Below are positions 25,221-33,049 of a DNA stretch of 64,000 bases, in pieces. Below the pieces are notes generated by a model that saw only the letters and a list, made by a program, of their open reading frames with translations, searched no databases and was not told the origin of the DNA. This DNA comes from Lentzea cavernae (lineage in GTDB: Bacteria > Actinomycetota > Actinomycetes > Mycobacteriales > Pseudonocardiaceae): NCBI RefSeq assembly GCF_014653695.1, contig NZ_BNAR01000028.1, positions 1-64,000 on the forward strand, read 5' to 3'. The position numbers and the translations under genes are program-made. Numbering within the stretch: the first letter of the stretch is position 1; each line of letters opens with the position of its first letter.

Positions 25221-26858
25221 TCAGTCGGTGAACGCGTTGATTCGTCGCTCGATCCGGGCGAGCAGTGCGCTCACCTCGGTGCGCAGCAGTGCGGGAGCCG
25301 CCACCCCGGACCCGTTGCGATGCGGTTTGCTCAGCAGCAGCAGATCGGCGGACCTGTCGCGCAACAGCTCCATGTCGTCGTCGTCGAGAGCCCCCGCCAT
25401 GCCGCGGACCGTCTCCTCGACGAGCGCGACCCTCCCGGCGTACGGCAACTGCTCCGGCACCTCCCGCAACGCGGCCTCGGCGTCCTTCAACGCCTCCTGG
25501 TCCGGCGCGGTCTCGGGCGCGGGGGCGGCCTTGACCAGGTCGTGCAGCTCGCGTGCCACGCGGACGGGACGGATGGTCGGGTCGAACTCCAGGTGCCGGA
25601 GGTTGCGCAGGAACCCGGGCAGCCGCTCGCGGTCGGTGCCGCGCGTGAGCAGGCAGAACAGCTGCCGCTGCGCGCCGTCCGGGCTGAGCGTCCTGCGCAT
25701 GAACCGCTCCGCCTCGGTGAGCTGCCAGCGGCTCAGCTCGCCGGCGACCACCAGGCAGAGGTGCTCGGCGGCGTCCGCGGCCTGGTCGAGGATCTCCGGA
25801 TCACCGGACACCGACCGGTCGGCCTTGATCCCGAGCAGACGGAGCTCGGTGATCAGTTCGGTACCGGTGCGCCACAGCGTCCGCGGGCTCGACACGAGCA
25901 GGTCCAGGTCGAACTTGCGGCGCCGGATCCTCGCGGCGGCCACGTAGGCGTCCCGGTTGTCGCGCAGCAGGTCGGTGCGGTCGAACTGCTGCGCGATCAC
26001 CGCGGCGACCGTCTCCAGCGCGAACGAGATCTGGTCGGACGACGGCACCTGCTCCTCGAGCACGGGCAGCAGCTCGCCGAAGCTCCAGTAGGAGATGTAG
26101 GGGATGGTGACGTGCCGGAGCATCTGTTCCGGCGTCACGGTCTTGACCAGCCAGTTGCGGAACAGCGGGGTGACCACCTCGGCGCACTTCTTCTGCCACG
26201 TCTCGGCCCGCTCGTACTCCATGCGGTTGTCCAGCCGGGACAGCACCGGCATGACCTGGTGCCGCGGCCGGTCGTAGGGCAGCCGGTCCCTGGCCTTGTC
26301 CGCGAGGTGCGCGATGCCGACCACGTCGTTGAGGTTCTGGTCGTTCGCGGTGAACACGACGACCAGCCGATCGGGCAGCTGGGCGGTGCAGATGCCCGCG
26401 ATGTCCGAGACGCCGGTGCGGCTGTCGATCAGGACGAAGTCGTACTTGGCGATCCACTGCTCGCGGTACTCCTCCAGGTGGGCCGCGAACCCCCGCCGGT
26501 ACAGCTCCTCCCAGTCGAGCGACTGCATCCGGCTCGCGTACGAGGGCTCCAGCCCCAGCTCGTCGACACCGCCCGCCGCGATCAGGTCGAGGACCCCTTC
26601 CACGCCGACCTTCACCTCATGGGTGCTCGGCGTGCGCACACCGGCCTGGAATTCGTGCGCGATGTCGACCACACCACTGCGCGGCCTTTTGCTCAGGTGC
26701 GGTTCGAAGTAGAGGTGCAGACCCGGCGCCTCGAGATCCCAGTCGACGACGAGAACGCGATAACCCCAGCGTGCGAGCAGGACAGCCGTGTTGGCGAGGG
26801 TGAAGCTGCGTCCGACGCCGCCTTTGTAGGAGTAGAACGTGATCACGGTTCCGGTCAT
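25221..26858 (-). CDS. KGGVGR-variant MinD/ParA-like ATPase with cryptic TIR-like domain
   Basis: Protein of 545 residues. Residues 1-300 are a deviant-Walker SIMIBI ATPase: YSYKGGVGRS (K12 to S18) has Arg where MinD/ParA has the second Lys, and VLIDSRTGVSD (D145) replaces the usual DxPPG switch. Residues about 316-430 look like a TIR fold (FDLDLLVSSPRTLWRTGTELITELR, CLVVAGELSRWQLTEAERFM), with W378 and E382 spaced as in TIR NADase motifs. The C-terminal 110 residues are helical. KGGVGR proteins are known companions of TIR domains in predicted conflict systems. Start overlaps the TIR gene stop by 4 bp. Confidence 0.88.
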   Translation of the reverse strand: MTGTVITFYSYKGGVGRSFTLANTAVLLARWGYRVLVVDWDLEAPGLHLYFEPHLSKRPRSGVVDIAHEFQAGVRTPSTHEVKVGVEGVLDLIAAGGVDELGLEPSYASRMQSLDWEELYRRGFAAHLEEYREQWIAKYDFVLIDSRTGVSDIAGICTAQLPDRLVVVFTANDQNLNDVVGIAHLADKARDRLPYDRPRHQVMPVLSRLDNRMEYERAETWQKKCAEVVTPLFRNWLVKTVTPEQMLRHVTIPYISYWSFGELLPVLEEQVPSSDQISFALETVAAVIAQQFDRTDLLRDNRDAYVAAARIRRRKFDLDLLVSSPRTLWRTGTELITELRLLGIKADRSVSGDPEILDQAADAAEHLCLVVAGELSRWQLTEAERFMRRTLSPDGAQRQLFCLLTRGTDRERLPGFLRNLRHLEFDPTIRPVRVARELHDLVKAAPAPETAPDQEALKDAEAALREVPEQLPYAGRVALVEETVRGMAGALDDDDMELLRDRSADLLLLSKPHRNGSGVAAPALLRTEVSALLARIERRINAFTD

Positions 26859-27448
26859 GGCTCGAACCTCGGCAACGGCGGAGGCGGGATGAGCACCGGA
26901 TTCGGCCGTTCGACGATCGGCCAGTCAGGACTCCACGGCGGCACCTGCTTCGCCAGCTGCACCAGATCGCGGGCGAGAACCCTCACCTGCCGGCAGAAGG
27001 CGAGGTAGTCGACGGAATCCTGGTAGACCGCATCAGGATGCGCGTATTCCTTGAAGTCCTGCCAGGAACGCATTCTGCCGATGTCCGGGAAATTCTCGGA
27101 GTCCGAATACAGGATCGGGTAGATCAGTCCCTGGGAGATGTCGGCACCCGCCAGCCCGAGCACGGCCTCCCGGGCCTGCATGCTCTCCAGCTCCGCCATG
27201 CACCAGTCCGACTCGAAGTACGGCGGGGTCAGGAGCTGGATCATGATCTTGCTGTGCCGCAGCGAGTTCTCCAGGTTGTACGCCCACTCCACGGCCCGCG
27301 GCATGGTGCGGTCCATGTACACCTTGGGCGCGGGGGCGCACTCGTCGGCGAGGTACTCGACGAGTTTGTTGTAGAAGTGGGTCAACAGCCATTTCTGCAC
27401 ACTGCCACGACGGCTGTAGCTGATGAAGAAATCGTACTTGTAGGACAC
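26855..27448 (-). CDS. TIR-domain protein
   Basis: Protein of 197 residues made mainly of one TIR domain. KYDFFISYSRR (residues 4-14) is strand A and the BB-loop region; VYMDRTMPRAVEW follows; SKIMIQLLTPPYFESDWCMAELESM (66-90) contains the WCxxE helix with candidate catalytic E86, so NAD cleavage is plausible. The C-terminal tail is Pro-rich (NPVLIPPPPLPRFEP). GTG start with no strong Shine-Dalgarno. First gene of a four-gene operon encoding also the KGGVGR ATPase, a winged-helix-like protein and AAA-HerA. It would act as the toxic effector if this is a defence system. Confidence 0.9.
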   Translation of the reverse strand: MSYKYDFFISYSRRGSVQKWLLTHFYNKLVEYLADECAPAPKVYMDRTMPRAVEWAYNLENSLRHSKIMIQLLTPPYFESDWCMAELESMQAREAVLGLAGADISQGLIYPILYSDSENFPDIGRMRSWQDFKEYAHPDAVYQDSVDYLAFCRQVRVLARDLVQLAKQVPPWSPDWPIVERPNPVLIPPPPLPRFEP

Positions 27449-27567
27449 AGCGCATCACGGTAGATGCGACTGCAGCGTTGATAAAAGACAAAAAAGTGGG
27501 CATTTTCGGCGGTTCAGACCATAAACTGGACATTAACTGGTCGACCGAACTGCCCCGGAACAGCAAG

Positions 27568-27597
27568 AAGCCCCCGATCATGTTCGATCGGGGGCTT
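27568..27597 (-). terminator. Terminator downstream of the tRNA array
   Basis: Perfect 12-bp stem AAGCCCCCGATC with loop ATGTTC, 11 bp beyond the 3' end of the last tRNA gene on the minus strand. The stem is GC-rich and followed on the minus strand by CTTGCTGTT. It insulates the tRNA array from the TIR operon. Confidence 0.8.
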
Positions 27598-27608
27598 CCG
27601 GCGGTGAG

Positions 27609-27680
<72 letters not shown>

Positions 27681-27681
27681 G

Positions 27682-27754
27682 AGCGGATGACGAGACTCGA
27701 ACTCGCGACCCTCACCTTGGCAAGGTGATGCGCTACCAACTGCGCTACATCCGC
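27682..27754 (-). tRNA. tRNA-Gly (anticodon GCC)
   Basis: 73-nt gene. Acceptor GCGGATG/CATCCGC, D-arm GCGCAGTTGGTAGCGC, anticodon loop TTGCCAA giving GCC, T-arm GCGAGTTCGAGTCTCGT. Begins one base from the tRNA-Val gene. An identical copy lies at 28179-28251. Confidence 0.96.
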
Positions 27755-27992
27755 GTTGCTCCCGGTTTCCCGTGGTGCGAGAGGAACTTTATCCGACGGT
27801 CCCCCGAAGTTCCAAATCGGCTGATCTTGAGCACTTGGAACGCCTCCTCCCAGCCGACTCACGCGAGGCGCGCACCGCCGGGGATCCGGGGGCGAAGCCC
27901 GCCGGGCGGGGTCTGGGGGTTGCACCCCCAGAAAACACTGCGGGGCGAGCCGGTTCGCGCTTTCCGCGAACCGGCTCGCCCCGAGTCCCACA
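27755..27992. other. Spacer with two hairpins inside the tRNA array
   Basis: No gene is recognised. Two strong stem-loops occur: CTGGGGGT-TGC-ACCCCCAG (27913-27931, followed by AAAA) and an 18-bp perfect stem with arms 27942-27959 and 27965-27982 around loop CTTTC. The GGGGCGAAGCCCGCCGGGCGGGGTCTGGGGG context resembles the repeated GC-rich hairpin sequences often found after tRNA and other genes in Pseudonocardiales; that comparison is from memory. Confidence 0.6.
27942..27982. terminator. 18-bp perfect hairpin between tRNA genes
   Basis: Arms GGGGCGAGCCGGTTCGCG and its exact complement flank the loop CTTTC, just upstream of the first-copy tRNA-Val boundary. It could terminate the Gly-Cys-Val transcript or act as a processing or REP-like element. 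Confidence 0.55.
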
Positions 27993-28064
<72 letters not shown>

Positions 28065-28065
28065 G

Positions 28066-28137
28066 AGGCGGAGACGGGAATCGAACCCGTGTACAGGGCT
28101 TTGCAGGCCCTTGCCTAAGCCACTCGGCCACTCCGCC
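28066..28137 (-). tRNA. tRNA-Cys (anticodon GCA)
   Basis: 72-nt gene: acceptor GGCGGAG/CTCCGCC, D-arm GGCCGAGTGGCTTAGGC, anticodon loop CTGCAAA giving GCA, T-arm ACGGGTTCGATTCCCGT, discriminator T as expected for tRNA-Cys. Confidence 0.95.
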
Positions 28138-28178
28138 AGGAGTTATGACTCCTCGGTGAACCCACCGGGGAACCACAG

Positions 28179-28251
28179 AGCGGATGACGAGACTCGAACT
28201 CGCGACCCTCACCTTGGCAAGGTGATGCGCTACCAACTGCGCTACATCCGC
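28179..28251 (-). tRNA. tRNA-Gly (anticodon GCC), second copy
   Basis: Identical to 27682-27754, with anticodon loop TTGCCAA. First gene of the array in transcription order (Gly, Cys, Val, spacer, Gly, Val). Confidence 0.96.
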
Positions 28252-28357
28252 GTACATCACTGACTTCATGATGTTGAAACGAAGCTTATACGAGGGGGTC
28301 AAGCGGGTTTCACCGGGGGTGCCCGCACCACTTCGCGGGCCCCCTACCTCGGGTTGT

Positions 28358-28783
28358 TCAGCTGAGGTCGTTCGAGATGAGGTGCGTGAGCGCCTCGTCC
28401 ACGTTGACCCAGAGGTGCTCGTTGCCCGGCACCACGACGTCATAGGTCCGGTCGAGGAAGTCGGCGAGCTCCTGGGCGGAAGCCTCGAACATGGCGTGCC
28501 CGGACGGAGAGCTCAGCTCGATCACGACGACCTCGGGGTCGTCGGCGGCGGGGCGGATCCGGACGTCACCGTCGCCGGCGTCGGCGATGAGACCGTCTGC
28601 GAGCAGGTCGCGGGCGTAGACCCACTCGACCCAACCGGCGCGGCCGGTGCGGAACGCGGCGACGACCGCGTACGGGTCCTTTGTGTCGTATCGCAGCTCC
28701 ACCTGAACCGGGACCGCGGGGGTCCTCGGTGCCAGCAGGTCGAAGACCGCTGTCGAGCGGAGCGTCACGTGATCGTTGCGCAT
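28358..28783 (-). CDS. ssgB: SsgB-like sporulation/cell-division regulator
   Basis: SsgA-like protein of 141 residues, the usual length. Conserved blocks are VELRYDTKDPYAVVAAFRTG, WVEWVYARDLLADGL, GDVRIRP, VVVIELSSPSGHAMFEA and the tail ELADFLDRT. SsgB recruits FtsZ to septation sites in sporulating actinomycetes, and the conserved member outside Streptomyces is normally SsgB. The symbol is assigned by similarity pattern and could be another SsgA-like paralogue. ATG 28783 with AGAGGG upstream. Divergent from the sigma factor gene. Confidence 0.87.
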   Translation of the reverse strand: MRNDHVTLRSTAVFDLLAPRTPAVPVQVELRYDTKDPYAVVAAFRTGRAGWVEWVYARDLLADGLIADAGDGDVRIRPAADDPEVVVIELSSPSGHAMFEASAQELADFLDRTYDVVVPGNEHLWVNVDEALTHLISNDLS

Positions 28784-29039
28784 CGTCGTTACCCTCTTCT
28801 CCCTTCCCGGTCAATGAAACGACCGAGCACCTCAGTTGTGACGTGCATGTGGCGAGGAACGCTCGCGGAACGGGCGCATATCACCCCATCGGGTCAGCTT
28901 GACTGCGTAACGCGACGGTTTGCACGCGCTCCGTGCCCTCCTCACTCGTTAGCCCGCGTTCAGCGACTCCCATCTTGCTGGGTCTAACCTGAACCCGGTA
29001 CCGGCTGTTGCGCGAATGTTGGACGTGAGGACATCTCTG

Positions 29040-29660
29040 GTGGCTGACTCGCCCGGCCCAACCGTTGCGACACGCGACGGCCGGCCGACCGATTTCGAGC
29101 TCGTGCAAAGACTCGCACAGGGCGATCGGTCGGCGTTCGGTGAGCTGTACGACAGGTACGGCACACCGGCATACTCGCTGGCCAGGCGCATCTGCGTGGA
29201 TCCCGAGCTGGCCGAGGACGTCGTCCAGGAGGCCTTCCTCGCGCTCTGGCGGCACCCCGCCAGGTTCGACCCCGCCCGCGGAAGTTTCGGCACCTGGTTG
29301 ATGACTTTGGTGCACCACCGCGCGGTGGACGCCGTACGTAAGGAGAACACCCAGCGTCGTCGAACTGTTCCCCTCACGGACGACGCCTCCCCTCCTGTCG
29401 AGGGCTCCGACCACGCCGCGTTGGTCAGCGTGGTCAGCGCCGAGGTCAGAGCAGCGCTCCACACGTTGCCGGAAGAGCAACGCCAAGTGATAGCTCTCGC
29501 CTATCTCGGTGGCTACACGCAGTGCGAAGTGGCAAAACTGACAGGCGTACCCCTGGGCACTGTGAAATCGCGCACGTTCGCGGCAATCAGACGTCTCAGA
29601 GGCACGTTGGGGAACTTGTGGGCCGGGGAGACCGGCGAAACGACAGGAGCTCACCGGTGA
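29040..29660 (+). CDS. ECF sigma factor, SigK-like
   Basis: RNA polymerase sigma factor of about 206 residues. Region 2 contains FGELYDRYGTPAYSLARRICVDPELAEDVVQEAFLALW; region 4 contains LPEEQRQVIALAYLGGYTQCEVAKLTGVPLGTVKSRTFAAI. GTG at 29040 is preceded by GAGGAC at good spacing; ATG at 29016 (eight residues longer) lacks a ribosome site but is possible. It overlaps the downstream anti-sigma gene (GTGA), the standard sigK-rskA layout. The regulon is not evident here. Confidence 0.92.
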   Translation: MADSPGPTVATRDGRPTDFELVQRLAQGDRSAFGELYDRYGTPAYSLARRICVDPELAEDVVQEAFLALWRHPARFDPARGSFGTWLMTLVHHRAVDAVRKENTQRRRTVPLTDDASPPVEGSDHAALVSVVSAEVRAALHTLPEEQRQVIALAYLGGYTQCEVAKLTGVPLGTVKSRTFAAIRRLRGTLGNLWAGETGETTGAHR

Positions 29661-30445
29661 ACGGCGACCTGTGCGCTCACGAGGAGCTCGCCGTCGGCTG
29701 GGCGATGCACTCCTTGGAGCCCGACGAGGAAGCACTCGTCCGCGACCACCTGCCGACCTGCGCCACGTGCCGGCACACGGTGCAGGCGACGCAGGAGGTG
29801 CTGGCGGGCATCGGCGGCGCGGTCCGGCAGGAACAACCACCACCACACCTGCGCGCCATGCTGATGGAACAGATCGAGCACATCCCCCAGGAAGTGGAAG
29901 CGCCCGCACCGCACACCCCGCGCCACGCGGCCCCGACCCCGCTGCGCCCGCAACACCGCCGCCGCACGGGCCGCGTCCTGCTGGCCGCCGCGGCAGCACT
30001 GGCCGTCCTGGCAGGCGGCGGCTACCTCGGCGTGCGCGTCAACCAGCTCTCAGGCGAGGTGGCGGCCTCAGAAGCCCGCACGAACGACCTGAACAAGGCC
30101 CTCTCCCTGGCCGCCAACCCGGCTACCAACAGGGCGGTCCTGCGCACCGGCACGGGCGACGAGGTGGCGGTCGTGCTGTCCAACCCCACCACCGGCGCCG
30201 TCATGCCGACGAACTTGAAACCGAACGACTCGGGCCACGTTTACGTAGTTTGGGGTGCGAGCACGCCAGCGCCGGTACCGTTGGCGGTGTTCGACGTACG
30301 AGCCGGTTCGACCGACCCGCAACTGCTGGCCTGGTCCTCCGACGCGCACAAGCACACGACCTTCGCGGTGTCGCTCGAACCAGGCCGCCAGGCTCCTCCG
30401 AAACCCTCGGAGGTCCTGGCAGGCGGTCAGGTTGCACCCGCCTGA
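29657..30445 (+). CDS. RskA-like membrane anti-sigma factor
   Basis: Anti-sigma factor of 262 residues from GTG 29657. The cytoplasmic N terminus has a zinc-associated anti-sigma motif H31-x3-C35-x2-C38 (DHLPTCATC). One membrane helix (about 105-125, LLAAAAALAVLAGGGYLGV) precedes an extracellular RskA C-terminal domain with VVLSNPTTGAVMP and VYVVWGAS. It should hold the upstream sigma factor inactive until regulated proteolysis. Direct overlap with the sigma gene confirms pairing. Confidence 0.92.
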   Translation: MNGDLCAHEELAVGWAMHSLEPDEEALVRDHLPTCATCRHTVQATQEVLAGIGGAVRQEQPPPHLRAMLMEQIEHIPQEVEAPAPHTPRHAAPTPLRPQHRRRTGRVLLAAAAALAVLAGGGYLGVRVNQLSGEVAASEARTNDLNKALSLAANPATNRAVLRTGTGDEVAVVLSNPTTGAVMPTNLKPNDSGHVYVVWGASTPAPVPLAVFDVRAGSTDPQLLAWSSDAHKHTTFAVSLEPGRQAPPKPSEVLAGGQVAPA

Positions 30446-30467
30446 ATCCACACAGGATGATCGACAC

Positions 30468-30890
30468 ATGACGAAGCCCGACGTGAAGCCCGAGGAGCAC
30501 AAGGGCTGGCGCCATTGGTTCCACAGGAACCCGGCCCTCAACCTGGCGTACCGCATCGGCGTGGGCGTGATCGGCGGCCTGGTGCTGATCGCGGGCATCA
30601 TCATGATCCCGTACCCCGGCCCGGGCTGGCTCGTGGTCTTCGCGGGCCTCGCCATCCTCGCCACGGAGTTCGAGTGGGCAGGCCGAGTCCTGAAGTTCGC
30701 GAAGCGCTACTACGACCGCTGGGTCGAGTGGCTCAAGCGCCAGCCCGGCTGGGTCCGCGGCCTCGTGATGGCGGGCGTCTGCGCCATCGTCCTGGTCACC
30801 TGCTACTTCCTCAACGTGTTCGCCCTGGTAGGCGGCTGGTTCGGCCTCGAGTGGAGCTGGTTGCAGAGCCCGATTTTTGGTTCTCGTTGA
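30468..30890 (+). CDS. TIGR02611-type membrane protein (PGPGW family)
   Basis: Small membrane protein of 140 residues. The hydrophobic segment GVGVIGGLVLIAGIIMIPYPGPGWLVVFAGLAIL includes the PGPGW signature, and a second pair of hydrophobic segments lies at 95-130. An acidic/aromatic linker (FEWAGRVLKFAKRYYDRW) separates them. Located 22 bp downstream of the anti-sigma gene and likely co-transcribed. Function not known. Confidence 0.85.
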   Translation: MTKPDVKPEEHKGWRHWFHRNPALNLAYRIGVGVIGGLVLIAGIIMIPYPGPGWLVVFAGLAILATEFEWAGRVLKFAKRYYDRWVEWLKRQPGWVRGLVMAGVCAIVLVTCYFLNVFALVGGWFGLEWSWLQSPIFGSR

Positions 30891-30946
30891 TGATGTTGTA
30901 GGCTATGACCACACCGCGAGAGCGGGACAGCACGACAACAGAACAC

Positions 30947-31018
30947 GGGCGTTTAGCTCAGCGGGAGAGCGCTTCGTTCACACCGAAGAGGTCACTGGTT
31001 CGATCCCAGTATCGCCCA
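30947..31018 (+). tRNA. tRNA-Val (anticodon CAC), likely attachment site
   Basis: 72-nt gene. Anticodon stem-loop CTTCG-TTCACAC-CGAAG gives CAC; D-arm AGCTCAGCGGGAGAGC; T-arm ACTGGTTCGATCCCAGT. The acceptor stem GGGCGTT against ATCGCCC has a T-T mismatch at the sixth pair, where related Val genes pair A-T. The integrase gene starts its 3' end 120 bp downstream, so the 3' part of this tRNA is the probable attachment core. Confidence 0.92.
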
Positions 31019-31024
31019 CACAAC

Positions 31025-31062
31025 CCGAAAGCCTCTGACCTGCGAAGGTCGGGGGCTTTCGG
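31025..31062 (+). terminator. Terminator after tRNA-Val
   Basis: Stem CCGAAAGCCTCTGACC with a short loop and GGTCGGGGGCTTTCGG (two wobble or mismatched positions), followed by CTTTCTCG. Placed seven bases after the tRNA. If the tRNA 3' end is the att core, this terminator is inside the element or was brought in by it. Confidence 0.7.
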
Positions 31063-31138
31063 CTTTCTCGGGCATGCGCGGACCCCTCGTTTCGGGGCCT
31101 CGGTGCAGAAAGTGGTGCTAAACCGGCGTTGTTCCACG

Positions 31139-32491
31139 TCAGGCCAGCCCCTTCTGCGAGGGCGGCAGGAACAGACCAATCACTGCCTCGGCTGCGTCGC
31201 GATCAAGGTCCTCGATGTCCGCGGAATACGTGTCGAGAGTGAACGCCACCGTCGCGTGCCCAAGACGAGAGCTGACAATCTTCGGGTGCACGCCAGCTCG
31301 TAGCGAGATCGTCGCGTAGGTGTGCCGGATGTCGTGGAACCGAATCTTCGGCAGCTTCAGGAGATCGACCAGCCTGTTGAACTCCTCGGTGATGGTGTCC
31401 GGATAGATCGGCCGACCATCCTCCCAGCAGAACGCCAGACCGTGGTCCTGATAAGAGTCACCCCAGTCCTGCTTCTCCTTCTCCACCTGCTGGAAATGCG
31501 CGGTCAACACCCCGGTCGTGAAGCTGTCCAGCGCAAGCAGCCGACGACTCTTCTGACTCTTACCTGCGCCCGTCACTGCTCTTCCTCCGGCGATCACTCG
31601 CGTGGTGGCGGCCATGCGAACGACCTTTTTCAAGAGGTCGAACGCGGCAACCTCTACACCACACAACTCTGAGCGGCGGACCCCGGTCGACGCCCCGAGG
31701 ACCCACAACGCGTACCAGCGGTGGTGTCGCGCGTGCTCTAGGAAGAGCATCATCTGTTCTGGAGTCCAAGTGCTGTGGTTCCGCCTCGGAACCGATGGAG
31801 CCTTCACGCTCCGAATCGGATTGAGATTGATGTACTTCCACAACACCGCCACGCTCATCGCAGAGCTGAGCATGATGTGCACGCTTTTGACGGTCTTCGG
31901 CGCGAGCCCAGGCACGTGGGGCTTCGGGATACGACCGACCTCGTAACGCCGAACTGCACGGCGTGCAGCGGCGTAGGTCACACCAACCTTGTCGGCGATC
32001 TCCCGCAGTCGAATCTCCCGATCCGCGGCGCGCGCCTCCTTCCACAGCTCGTACATCTCGCCGTTGGTATTGCGCTTCTGACGCCCCTCCGTGAGCAGGT
32101 AGTCGTAGAGCGCAGCCACCATCGTCGGCACGAAGTCCTGCATCAGGCGCTTCCCTACGATCGGCATCACGTAGGTCCGTGCCAACGTCTCGTAGTTGGC
32201 CGCCGTCGTCGGTTCAGTGGTGAGGCGAACGTACGGGAAGTACTGCTCGAAGAAGTCGTTGATCGTGGCACGAGACGGCTTCACGTAGGTCTCGGTGACG
32301 AGCGCAGTGCGTGCTTCCTCCATCCCCTCCCACGCTTCGTCCTCAGTCTCGTAACCGCTCTTCCTGATCTGCTCGCGAACACCAGTAAGAGGGTGCTCAG
32401 GCCCCTGAAAGGCATACGCCCACTTCCGGCCGCGCTTGTACACCGATCCATCAGGACGCTTGCGAGATCGCTTTTTCTTCCCGCCGGTCAT
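31139..32491 (-). CDS. int: Tyrosine site-specific integrase
   Basis: Tyrosine recombinase of 450 residues. Catalytic residues are all seen: R272 in STGVRRSEL, H386 and R389 in FHDIRHTY, H412 in LGHATVAF, and Y422 in LDTYS. An arm-binding AP2-like N terminus (DGSVYKRGRKWAYAF) and SAM-like core domain come first. A 50-residue insertion (about 140-190) in the core-binding domain reads like a helix-turn-helix (IADKVGVTYAAARRAVRRYEVGRIPKP). Integrates the element at tRNA-Val. Overlaps the excisionase gene by 4 bp. Confidence 0.95.
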   Translation of the reverse strand: MTGGKKKRSRKRPDGSVYKRGRKWAYAFQGPEHPLTGVREQIRKSGYETEDEAWEGMEEARTALVTETYVKPSRATINDFFEQYFPYVRLTTEPTTAANYETLARTYVMPIVGKRLMQDFVPTMVAALYDYLLTEGRQKRNTNGEMYELWKEARAADREIRLREIADKVGVTYAAARRAVRRYEVGRIPKPHVPGLAPKTVKSVHIMLSSAMSVAVLWKYINLNPIRSVKAPSVPRRNHSTWTPEQMMLFLEHARHHRWYALWVLGASTGVRRSELCGVEVAAFDLLKKVVRMAATTRVIAGGRAVTGAGKSQKSRRLLALDSFTTGVLTAHFQQVEKEKQDWGDSYQDHGLAFCWEDGRPIYPDTITEEFNRLVDLLKLPKIRFHDIRHTYATISLRAGVHPKIVSSRLGHATVAFTLDTYSADIEDLDRDAAEAVIGLFLPPSQKGLA

Positions 32492-32814
32492 GCGGCCTCG
32501 ACTCCCCCGGCATCGTCCCGCTCGGCTTCGAGGAACTCGATGAGCCGCGCACGAACGACGAACACCCGTCGTCCCAGCCGGCGGGCGCCAGGCAGCTGAC
32601 CGGAGTCGGCGTATCGGTAGGCCGAAGCCCGACTGATCCCCAAGAGCCGTGCAGCTTCCGGGATGGACACGAGTGCGGGGCCATGAACATCAACCACGGT
32701 GTTCTCCAGATGCACTTTGGACACACAGACGCGCTGCTCGACGCCACTTCGTTGCGCTTCCGACTCGCGTGTCTCGATCGGGTCAACATCACTTGCGAAG
32801 CCCGTTCGACTCAT
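32488..32814 (-). CDS. xis: Excisionase / MerR-like helix-turn-helix protein
   Basis: Protein of 108 residues. The C-terminal two-thirds is a HTH_17 domain: LVSIPEAARLLGISRASAYRYADSGQLPGARRLGRRVFV. Such proteins pair with tyrosine integrases and bend DNA during excision. The first 45 residues are not conserved in the family, so an internal GTG start is possible. Its stop overlaps the int ATG. Transcription likely starts near the palindromes at 32890-32923. Confidence 0.87.
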   Translation of the reverse strand: MSRTGFASDVDPIETRESEAQRSGVEQRVCVSKVHLENTVVDVHGPALVSIPEAARLLGISRASAYRYADSGQLPGARRLGRRVFVVRARLIEFLEAERDDAGGVEAA

Positions 32815-32889
32815 GCGGACCGCCTTTCACTTCGGTGCAGCGAGGGCTCTCGCCGCAGATCCATCGGTTGCCAATTGGTAAGGTAACAC

Positions 32890-32923
32890 CTATCTGAGAT
32901 AGTTGTAACCTATCGAGGATAGG
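32890..32923. promoter_or_regulatory. Two tandem palindromes, probable operators of the element switch
   Basis: CTATC-TGA-GATAG (32890-32902) and CCTATC-GAG-GATAGG (32909-32923) have centres 20 bp apart, about two helical turns, with TTGTAA between them. They lie between xis-int and the divergent XRE gene, and the spacing fits cooperative binding by two dimers. The local AT-rich stretch is unusual for this GC-rich region. Confidence 0.75.
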
Positions 32924-33049
32924 CTGAACCTCTCCTGCATGGCATGAGTAGCCCGGCCTCACGGAGTTTCTGGTGCATATCGGGAAGACTGAGCCTCGTT
33001 GGCGCCCTGGACGAGTGCCTCCTACACGCGACCACGGAAGGGCGTGACG

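Noticed and set aside
24630-27008. Long plus-strand frame of 792 codons
   Set aside because: Antisense to the winged-helix and KGGVGR genes; no recognisable motif.
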